Shown: one piece after another, positions 57,514 to 64,000 of the stretch
Layout of the letters: every line of letters starts with the position of its first letter
Position numbering within the stretch: the first letter of the stretch is position 1
NCBI RefSeq assembly: GCF_900537075.1
Contig: NZ_UNRA01000003.1
Span: forward strand, 1-64,000
Length of the DNA stretch: 64,000 bases
Source: Tropicibacter sp. Alg240-R139
Lineage (GTDB): Bacteria; Pseudomonadota; Alphaproteobacteria; Rhodobacterales; Rhodobacteraceae
Reading direction: 5' to 3'
The notes under the pieces: model-generated
The model's input: only the letters and a program-made list of their open reading frames with translations
Databases searched by the model: none
What the model was told of the DNA's origin: nothing
Made by a program: the position numbers and the translations under genes

Positions 57514-58179
57514 ATGACTGACCAGCGCGCGGAACTGAGTTGGGCAGACGACACCATTCCCGTCTCAGACCGGTTCGATGACCCCTATTTTTCGCTCCAG
57601 AACGGGTTGGAGGAGACGCGTCATGTCTTTCTGGCGGGTAACGATCTGCCCACACGATTTGCCCCCGGATTTCGCATTGCCGAGCTGGGATTTGGCACCG
57701 GTCTGAACATGCTGACTGTTTGGGCGGAATGGGAACGGTCAGGGCAGACGACCCCCCTGCACTTCACCAGTTTTGAAGCCTATCCGATGGACCCGGCCGA
57801 CATGTCCCGCGCGCTGCAGGCCTTTCCCGAACTGTCGGATTGGTCGGCACGGTTTCTGGCGCACTGGAACGGCAAGACCTGCGATTTGGGTACGTTGCAA
57901 GTGCACGTCATTCAAGGGGATGCACGCCAGACGCTCGCAAATTGGAAGGGCGCGGCAGATGCCTGGTTCCTGGACGGGTTTTCGCCCGCCAAAAATCCCG
58001 AACTGTGGGAGTCGGATTTGATGGCTCATGTCGCAAACCACACAGCACCGGGCGGTACGGCTGCCACATATACCGCAGCAGGTTTCGTGCGCCGTGGGCT
58101 TGACGCAGCGGGCTTCACCGTCACGCGCACCCCCGGATACGGACGCAAACGGCATATGACACGGGCGGTTTTGGATTGA
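57514..58179 (+). CDS. mnmD: tRNA (mnm5s2U34)-methyltransferase, stand-alone MnmD
   Basis: A 221-aa SAM-dependent methyltransferase that methylates 5-aminomethyl-2-thiouridine at tRNA position 34, the role of the MnmC2 half of MnmC. It starts MTDQRAELSWADDTIPVSDR and contains the SAM motif ELGFGTGLNML (57-67) and WFLDGFSPAKNPELW. In gammaproteobacteria this domain is fused to the FAD-dependent MnmC1. Here the partner may be the divergent oxidoreductase. The ATG at 57514 has AGGGGA 7 nt upstream. Confidence 0.88.
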   Translation: MTDQRAELSWADDTIPVSDRFDDPYFSLQNGLEETRHVFLAGNDLPTRFAPGFRIAELGFGTGLNMLTVWAEWERSGQTTPLHFTSFEAYPMDPADMSRALQAFPELSDWSARFLAHWNGKTCDLGTLQVHVIQGDARQTLANWKGAADAWFLDGFSPAKNPELWESDLMAHVANHTAPGGTAATYTAAGFVRRGLDAAGFTVTRTPGYGRKRHMTRAVLD

Positions 58180-59051
58180 CGCAAAAGAACAACATTCCTG
58201 CGGGCATTGCCCTGATGGTGGGCGCGACCGTGGTCTTTGCCTTGCAGGATGGCATGTCGCGGCATCTGGCGGGCACCTACAACACCTACATGGTCGTTAT
58301 GATCCGCTATTGGTTTTTTGCGGCCTTTGTTATTGCTCTGGCCGCGCGCGCGCCTGGGGGACTGCGCGAGGCCGCGCATACCGAACAGCCTGTGCTGCAA
58401 ATTTTTCGTGGAATGCTGCTAGCCGGTGAGATCTGTGTCGCGGTCTATGCCTTCACTATCCTTGGATTGATCGAAAGCCAGGCGGTGTTTATCAGCTATC
58501 CGCTCTTGGTTGCCGCACTCAGCGGGCCAGTGCTGGGTGAAAAGGTCGGCTGGCGTCGGTGGGCCGCGATCGGAGTGGGGTGCATCGGGGTTCTGATCAT
58601 CTTGCAACCGGGCGTGGGCGTGTTCAACCCGGCAGCGATCATCCCGTTGATCTCGGCCCTGATGTTTGCGCTTTATGGTTTGCTAACCCGCTACGCGGCG
58701 CGCAAAGACAACACTGCAACGTCGTTCTTCTGGACTGGTATCTCTGGCGCCGTGATGATGACCGCGATTGGTTTGTGGTTTTGGGAACCGATGGCACCTG
58801 CCGATTGGGGCTGGATGGCGATGCTGTGCGTGTCAGGGGTTACTGGCCACTGGTTGTTGATCAAATGCTACGAGATGGCCGAGGCCAGCGCGGTACAGCC
58901 TTTCGCCTATTTTCACCTGATGTGGACTGCGATCGTGGGCATTACAATCTTTGGCGAGACCCTGCGCGATGCCGTGGTCATTGGCACGGCGCTGATTATC
59001 TCGGCAGGTCTATTCACTCTGTGGCGCGAACGCGCGCAAAGTCGAGCCTGA
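58176..59051 (+). CDS. EamA/DMT-family exporter with TTG start
   Basis: A 291-aa protein of about ten membrane helices in two EamA repeats (NTYMVVMIRYWFFAAFVIAL; GVTGHWLLIKCYEMAEASAV). The only plausible start at this end is a TTG at 58176 that overlaps the mnmD stop (TTGA), indicating translational coupling. An ATG 13 codons in would cut the first helix. Its 3' end overlaps the convergent transglycosylase gene by 42 nt. Third EamA exporter in the window. Confidence 0.82.
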   Translation: MTQKNNIPAGIALMVGATVVFALQDGMSRHLAGTYNTYMVVMIRYWFFAAFVIALAARAPGGLREAAHTEQPVLQIFRGMLLAGEICVAVYAFTILGLIESQAVFISYPLLVAALSGPVLGEKVGWRRWAAIGVGCIGVLIILQPGVGVFNPAAIIPLISALMFALYGLLTRYAARKDNTATSFFWTGISGAVMMTAIGLWFWEPMAPADWGWMAMLCVSGVTGHWLLIKCYEMAEASAVQPFAYFHLMWTAIVGITIFGETLRDAVVIGTALIISAGLFTLWRERAQSRA

Positions 59052-60992
59052 CAGCTCTTTTGAGAAGGGGATCGGTAGAGCCTCTTTCCCCAGTCGGGCG
59101 CGGTAAACCGGCAGGCTTTCAGTCACGCGCATGACGTAATTCCGAGTTTCGTTGAAGGGGATGTGTTCGATCCAGTCGACCATGTCCGGCGTGCCCGTGC
59201 GAGGATCACCAAAACGCTCCATCCACGAAATAGGTCGGCGGGGACCTGCGTTGTAGCCGGCAGACATCATCACAACGTTACCGACAAAATCACCTGCCAG
59301 ACCCGCCAGATAGTTGGCGCCGAGCTTGGCATTGTATTCCCAATCCCGTGTTAGTCGATCGGTTTTGTGACCACCAAGCAAGCCAAGATCCGTCGCCACC
59401 AGCTTGGCCGTTGCAGGCATAACCTGCATCAATCCGCGCGCCCCTGCACCGCTGATGACCACATGATCAAATTCACTCTCGCGACGCGCGATGGCGAGCG
59501 TCATTTCCTTGGCCATGGGCAGTTCTTTGCTCGCAACCGGGTGCAATGGGTAATAAGCAGATGGGATTACAACGCCTTGGCGCGCGGCGCGTTTTGCAAC
59601 CATCACTGCAAGGTGGGGTTGGCCCATGTCGATCACCATATCCCCCAGTTGCGCGGCTTGCTCGGCTGGCAGGTCCTCGACCAGATGAGTCAAGAAACGC
59701 TCTGCCAGATTGGTTTCACCTGCGCTCAGGAAGAGAAGCGACGCCTCAAGAACGCTCGACTTCATGAATGTAGCCTCTCGCCACGGCGGGTTCTCTGGCG
59801 GATTTGCCAGATCGGGATCGAACCCACGACCGATTTGCTCGGCAGCCAGCAGCCCATAAAACGACGTCTGATAGTTCGCGCCCGAGGCATAAGCCTCTTG
59901 CGCTTTGTCCACATCCCCCAGTTCAGCATAAGCGCGGCCGCGCCAGTATCCACCGCGACCTTTGGAAATCGGTGACGCAATCGCTGCCTCGAACCGCTCG
60001 AAATGGCGCACGGCAGTGGCTGGATCGCCCAATTTGCGTAGGGCAATAAAGCCTGCCAACCATTCCAGATCGGCATAGGCGTAGCCCATTTCGGGTGTCA
60101 TGTGATGGCGTGCGGCAACGCGGTAAGCCCGTTGATTGTTGCCTTGTCGCATTTCCAGCCTTGCCAACCTGCGCCGTCGTGGACCCCATTTGTCTGGCTC
60201 ACCCAAAGCCTCAGGGCTGGTGGAACGTTCCAGCATCAGGTCTACGGCACTGTCGTCCAGCTCTTTACGGTCGCGCCAGACAAATCGTTGATAGGCCAGA
60301 CCTGGAGAGTCCGACAGGGACTTGGGGATCGCGGTGATCTTGGTGTCCACTCCCGGCTCCATCTCGAACAATGCGATCCGCGCCTCGGCCAGCTTGCGCT
60401 GTCCTTCGCTGACCAGAGACAACATACGTTTCGAGCTGATCATGTGCTCGTCCCAGATCAGCCGATCCAGACGCGCAGCATGATGTGGTTTCAGCAACTT
60501 GCCAAAGTTTTCCAGGTAGTCCTTTTGTAACCCGCTGCCCATCGGCATCGTGCGCCAGGCCTTGACCAGTTCCGCCTCGGCATCACCCCGCTGGCCCGTG
60601 GCCATCAAGGCCGCGGCGTAGTTTAGGGCGCCCTCGGCGGTTTGTGGGGGCATCTGGGCATAGAATTTCAGCACCCGGTCCGGGTCGGCGTTGGTAAACG
60701 ACGGCTCGCTCTTGCGGCGCAGAAAGTCCAACCCCGGCCAGTCAGGCCGCCGGGCCAGAAACACCAGCACATCGCCCGATGTGCCAAATCCCTTACGCAG
60801 CCAATGCCACACAATGATGTCGCGCGGCACCGACCCACGACCGCCCGAAACGCGCAGTGCGTCGTTCCAATTTCCGGCCCGCATTTCCTTGAGACCTAGT
60901 TTCAGATCATCTGCCGGTCCTGCACCTGCAGAGCCCCCTATCGCAGCGCCAAGCAAAATTAGGGCCACAACAGCGGCCAGAACGCGCGTCAT
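59010..60992 (-). CDS. Soluble lytic murein transglycosylase
   Basis: A 660-aa Slt70-like enzyme that cleaves peptidoglycan with formation of 1,6-anhydro-MurNAc. A signal peptide ([20 protein letters not shown]) leads to a long alpha-helical superhelical domain, then the SLT domain with catalytic glutamate in [10 protein letters not shown] and [16 protein letters not shown] and [10 protein letters not shown]. It acts in the periplasm. I choose the ATG at 60992; nearby upstream starts are possible. It is divergent from dapA. Confidence 0.92.
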   Translation of the reverse strand: MTRVLAAVVALILLGAAIGGSAGAGPADDLKLGLKEMRAGNWNDALRVSGGRGSVPRDIIVWHWLRKGFGTSGDVLVFLARRPDWPGLDFLRRKSEPSFTNADPDRVLKFYAQMPPQTAEGALNYAAALMATGQRGDAEAELVKAWRTMPMGSGLQKDYLENFGKLLKPHHAARLDRLIWDEHMISSKRMLSLVSEGQRKLAEARIALFEMEPGVDTKITAIPKSLSDSPGLAYQRFVWRDRKELDDSAVDLMLERSTSPEALGEPDKWGPRRRRLARLEMRQGNNQRAYRVAARHHMTPEMGYAYADLEWLAGFIALRKLGDPATAVRHFERFEAAIASPISKGRGGYWRGRAYAELGDVDKAQEAYASGANYQTSFYGLLAAEQIGRGFDPDLANPPENPPWREATFMKSSVLEASLLFLSAGETNLAERFLTHLVEDLPAEQAAQLGDMVIDMGQPHLAVMVAKRAARQGVVIPSAYYPLHPVASKELPMAKEMTLAIARRESEFDHVVISGAGARGLMQVMPATAKLVATDLGLLGGHKTDRLTRDWEYNAKLGANYLAGLAGDFVGNVVMMSAGYNAGPRRPISWMERFGDPRTGTPDMVDWIEHIPFNETRNYVMRVTESLPVYRARLGKEALPIPFSKELSGSTLRAFAPQSE

Positions 60993-61125
60993 CACTTGCA
61001 TTTCCCAATCAACCAAGGCTAGAGCCTGTTACGTTAAGCCGTGTTCGGCCGGGATCAACACACAATCCCGAAAGAATGCAAGTTCGGCGGGTCACTGCCC
61101 GCATTGCCAACCAGGGAGCATCCCA

Positions 61126-61998
61126 ATGTTCACAGGCTCTATGCCAGCCCTCGTCACCCCGTTCCTCAATGGTGAGTTGGACCTGGATAGGCTCAAACAC
61201 CTGGTGGAATGGCATATCAGCGAAGGCTCGACTGGCCTTGTGCCCGTGGGCACCACGGGCGAAAGCCCGACCCTGAGCCATGACGAGCACGAAGCCGTTA
61301 TCGCCGAGGTGGTCAAAGCTGCAGCCGGTCGCGTGCCGGTCATCGCCGGTGCTGGGTCGAACAACACGGTCGAGACGATTCGCTTTGTTGAATTTGCTGC
61401 CCGCGTCGGTGCGGACGCTGCATTGGTCGTGACGCCATATTACAATAAACCGACACAGCGTGGCATGGTCGCGCATTTCACGGTGGCACATGACTGCGCC
61501 GATATCCCGATCATCATCTACAATATCCCGGGCCGTTCGATGGTAGACATGACCCCGGACACCATGGGTGAGCTGGCCAAGCTACCGCGCATCATTGGCG
61601 TCAAGGATGCCACGGGCGACATCGCCCGAGTCAGCCAGCAGCGCGGCTCATGTGGTGCGGACTTCTGCCAGTTGTCGGGCGAAGACGCGACCGCGCTTGG
61701 GTTCAACGCACATGGTGGCGTGGGCTGCATCTCGGTCACTGCAAATGTGGCGCCTAAGCTGTGTGCTAAATTCCAGCAGGCGACGCTTGCGGGCGATTAT
61801 GCCAAAGCGCTGGAGTATCAGGACAAGCTGATGCCGTTGCACGAAGCGATCTTTATCGAGCCGGGTCTTGTCGGTGCGAAATACGGCCTGTCGAAACTGG
61901 GCCTGTGCAGCGAAGAGGTCCGCTCGCCGCTGACTGGTCTGGAAGACAGCACCAAAGCCGCCATCGACGCGGCCATGGCGCACGCAGGATTGATCTAA
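61126..61998 (+). CDS. dapA: 4-hydroxy-tetrahydrodipicolinate synthase
   Basis: A 290-aa class I aldolase that condenses pyruvate and aspartate semialdehyde in lysine and meso-diaminopimelate synthesis. Signatures: [25 protein letters not shown] (catalytic Tyr) and GVKDATGD with the Schiff-base lysine. The ATG at 61126 ([16 protein letters not shown]) follows GGGAG; the longer open frame upstream overlaps the divergent gene and is not conserved. Confidence 0.96.
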   Translation: MFTGSMPALVTPFLNGELDLDRLKHLVEWHISEGSTGLVPVGTTGESPTLSHDEHEAVIAEVVKAAAGRVPVIAGAGSNNTVETIRFVEFAARVGADAALVVTPYYNKPTQRGMVAHFTVAHDCADIPIIIYNIPGRSMVDMTPDTMGELAKLPRIIGVKDATGDIARVSQQRGSCGADFCQLSGEDATALGFNAHGGVGCISVTANVAPKLCAKFQQATLAGDYAKALEYQDKLMPLHEAIFIEPGLVGAKYGLSKLGLCSEEVRSPLTGLEDSTKAAIDAAMAHAGLI

Positions 61999-62249
61999 TT
62001 GGCTAAAGTCGGGCAGCCGTCGAAAAGGGCGGTGCCAAAGCGGGTAAGCCTCTGACCAAGAGGGTTGCTGATCATGCGCTTGCGGGTGCGCGATCAGCAA
62101 CACCTCAATGACCGGTTTGAGCCCAAATCTGCCGGATGCCGCTGCTCTAAATCAATGCGTCAAACTACCGATTTCTGCTTGTGTATGAATGGTTTCCGCA
62201 TACTCTGAGTGCTCTCTATCGTTTTCACTTCAATACGGGAGGTCCAACA

Positions 62250-63326
62250 ATGTCGACGCACACTGGATATCTGCTGATCGCTGATATCACCGGCTACACT
62301 CAATTCCTGACCTCCTCAGAAATGGATCATGCCAATCCCATCTTGCAATCCTTGCTGAGTGTTTTGCTCGAGCAAATTGGTGACCCGCTGAACTTTTGGA
62401 AAACCGAGGGTGACGCTGTTTTGGCGTATTCGACGCGTCAGGACTTCCCGTCTGGTGAGACGTTTCTCACCATCTGCGAGACCATTTATAATGCGTTTAC
62501 TCAGAGGCGGCAGGACATAATCGCCAATACGACATGCCCATGCCAAGCCTGCGCCAATGTCGGAAATCTGGACCTCAAGATCATCGCCCATCATGGCAAG
62601 TTCGATGAGATGCAACTTGGCCCCACCAAAGACATTTCCGGCCCCGATGTCATCTTGGTGCACAGAATGACGAAGACCGACGTCACTGAACGTACCGGTA
62701 TTGGCAGCTATGCCCTGTTCAGTGAAGCAGCCGCACAAGCAATGAATATCAGTGACATAATGGAACCTTTTTCGCAGGACTTTGAGCACTTTGGCGAAGT
62801 CAAAATGAAGGTCTACGATTTGGCCAAATCATGGGAAAAGATGCGTGCCACCCGCGAACGCGATTTCCTTGAAGAAGATGACGGCATCTGGACAATACGA
62901 TACCATTTCGACGCTCCAAAGGGAGTTGTTTGGGAAGCGATCGTCGCTCCCGAACACAAGGTGAAGTGGACAGCCGATGTCACTGATATCAGGATGGAAA
63001 ACCCGCTTGGACGTCTTGGCCCAGGGTCCGGCTACCATTGCGCACACGCAATGTCCGATTTTTTCTTTCGGGTCACCTACTGGGAACCCTTTGAATATTT
63101 TTCGACGCAAATGCTCCACCCTGCGCGGCCAGAAATCAGCTTCCCAGACACGTACCATCTGATGGAGACCGATACCGGTACCGAAGTGCGCTATACCATT
63201 GGTATTGCTACTGACGCTGATGGAGTGCGATCGGAAGTTGCCGAACAAGAGCTATTGGCATTTGCTGCGGAATTCTGGGCGGCTTCATTTGCCGACTTGG
63301 ATGCGCAACTCAGCGCTTCCAAATAG
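62250..63326 (+). CDS. DUF2652 cyclase-like domain fused to an SRPBCC domain
   Basis: A 358-aa protein. The N-terminal half starts MSTHTGYLLIADITGYTQFL and carries FWKTEGDAVLAY, positions reminiscent of class III nucleotide cyclases, and a cysteine motif CPCQAC. The C-terminal half (GIWTIRYHFDAPKGVVWEAI onward) is a START-like lipid/ligand-binding fold. Whether it makes a cyclic nucleotide is unknown. GGGAGGT lies 7 nt before the ATG at 62250. A perfect terminator follows. The 251-nt gap after dapA shows no gene; its start codon region there carries the promoter. Confidence 0.75.
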   Translation: MSTHTGYLLIADITGYTQFLTSSEMDHANPILQSLLSVLLEQIGDPLNFWKTEGDAVLAYSTRQDFPSGETFLTICETIYNAFTQRRQDIIANTTCPCQACANVGNLDLKIIAHHGKFDEMQLGPTKDISGPDVILVHRMTKTDVTERTGIGSYALFSEAAAQAMNISDIMEPFSQDFEHFGEVKMKVYDLAKSWEKMRATRERDFLEEDDGIWTIRYHFDAPKGVVWEAIVAPEHKVKWTADVTDIRMENPLGRLGPGSGYHCAHAMSDFFFRVTYWEPFEYFSTQMLHPARPEISFPDTYHLMETDTGTEVRYTIGIATDADGVRSEVAEQELLAFAAEFWAASFADLDAQLSASK

Positions 63327-63412
63327 ACCACCATTATCAGAGCGAATCGAAAGCTCTATCATTGGACAGAGCAACGGCGGCTTTGTCCGCACATTTGCCT
63401 TTTGAAATGGCA

Positions 63413-63449
63413 GCACCCTCGCAGAAATCTGCGAGGGTGCTTGTATCTT
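63413..63449 (+). terminator. Intrinsic terminator after the cyclase-like gene
   Basis: GCACCCTCGCAGA (63413-63425) pairs perfectly with TCTGCGAGGGTGC (63428-63440), followed by TTGTATCTT. A strong stem with a modest T tract, about 90 nt after the stop codon. Confidence 0.75.
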
Positions 63450-63506
63450 GGGGGCCGCTGCTTTCTTTGTGTGAAGCCGGGGGAACCTGCCCCAACCCCG
63501 CGCAGT

Positions 63507-64000
63507 TTATCGTTTGCCGTAGTAAAGGCCGACCACGTGTTCGGCCTGAGCAAAGAACAGCCAGCGTGATGTGGCGATACCTGCCAGGTGCGACAGCACC
63601 GCGATCAGCGCGCCAAAGTGGTGGGGCGAGAGCAGCAGGATCAGGATCGGGAGTACAAAGGCCAGAGTGAAGGAAATCACCCGCAGCTTGGCCGCGTGTT
63701 TGCGACCGACCACATGCACAAACTCGCGCAGCAGATAGTTGGTGCCGGTGTGGGGCGGTTCAAAGGCGCGGACCTTACCGCGCGAGCCCAGACCCGTTGC
63801 CGTGCCCATATCGGTGCCCGAGTTGGCAAACGCACTGTCGCCCTGTTTCCAATAGGCGAGTTGCACCAGCGCAGCGATGGCCAGCAGGATCATGGCTGCA
63901 TCAACCTGGCCAGCCAGCAATGCGCCACCTGCGATTGAGAATGACAGGAACATCGCCGGAGTCAGCTTCATGTTCCAGCGCGGGATGGTCTTGAGCTGGG
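63507..64000 (-). CDS. dmsC: DMSO reductase anchor subunit family (DmsC-like), C-terminal part
   Basis: A hydrophobic protein whose gene continues beyond the right edge; the visible part, about 164 codons, ends the protein. It reads QLKTIPRWNMKLTPAMFLSF and includes HTGTNYLLREFVHVVGRKHA and the end SRWLFFAQAEHVVGLYYGKR, typical of the C-terminus of DmsC-like anchors. It would hold a molybdopterin oxidoreductase complex in the membrane; the catalytic subunits should lie to the right. TAA stop at 63507. Confidence 0.85.
   Translation of the reverse strand, partial: QLKTIPRWNMKLTPAMFLSFSIAGGALLAGQVDAAMILLAIAALVQLAYWKQGDSAFANSGTDMGTATGLGSRGKVRAFEPPHTGTNYLLREFVHVVGRKHAAKLRVISFTLAFVLPILILLLSPHHFGALIAVLSHLAGIATSRWLFFAQAEHVVGLYYGKR

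Noticed and set aside
61999-62249. smpB after dapA, as in some relatives
   Set aside because: The start TTGGCTAAAGTCGGGC looks SmpB-like for a few residues (AKVGQPSK), but the frame stops after 18 codons and shows no SmpB motif; it may be a decayed remnant or chance.

Overview
The window is chromosomal DNA from an alphaproteobacterium, most likely a marine Roseobacter-group member of the Rhodobacteraceae. Evidence: the order secE-nusG-rplKA-rplJL-rpoBC-rpsLG-fusA-tuf; a full cbb3 oxidase locus (ccoNOQP plus ccoGHIS) next to an FnrL-type regulator and an oxygen-independent coproporphyrinogen oxidase; a CycM-type membrane cytochrome c; and, at the right edge, a DMSO-reductase-type membrane anchor. 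I see no phage, insertion sequence, CRISPR array, rRNA or tRNA. Almost everything is housekeeping or core metabolism.

Layout. 1-20 kb, nearly all minus strand: tuf (cut by the left edge), fusA, rpsG and rpsL behind a near-consensus promoter; a short island with a sugar transferase, an EamA exporter and rpiB; then rpoC, rpoB, rplL, rplJ, a glycosyltransferase inserted after rplA, rplA, rplK, nusG and secE. 20-33 kb, microaerobic respiration: a cupin gene, ccoS-I-H-G, a LysR regulator, ccoP-Q-O-N, a universal stress protein, a GlsB-like membrane protein, fnrL and hemN. Three FNR-type boxes (TTGAY-N4-RTCAA) lie upstream of ccoG, between ccoN and usp, and between fnrL and hemN, so the cluster reads as one FnrL regulon. 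33-44 kb: a divergent EF-G paralogue, a yejABEF oligopeptide/microcin C-type importer, cycM, pheA, an SRPBCC protein and nudC.

44-64 kb: a nucleotidase without a signal peptide, the SRP RNA gene, rsgA, an alpha/beta hydrolase divergent from a TetR regulator, a cobalamin riboswitch driving a small cysteine-rich protein of unknown function, a tyrosine phosphatase, dnaX-ebfC-recR, two more EamA exporters, a VOC protein, a hot-dog dehydratase, a FAD oxidoreductase divergent from mnmD, a lytic transglycosylase, dapA, a cyclase-like/SRPBCC fusion and a partial dmsC.

The most unusual signals are: (1) a two-hairpin element in three copies (35.33, 50.16 and 56.38 kb), each 11-42 nt downstream of a same-strand stop codon, with conserved linkers and a first hairpin whose sequence changes while pairing is kept; (2) the cysteine-rich protein under B12-riboswitch control, whose cysteine spacing resembles thioredoxin-like [2Fe-2S] ferredoxins; (3) an EF-G paralogue lacking the switch I and DTPGH motifs; (4) an 18-bp stem in the rplL-rpoB spacer; and (5) a predicted nearly leaderless FnrL-activated hemN transcript. 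Family assignments come from reading the translations; no database search was possible.
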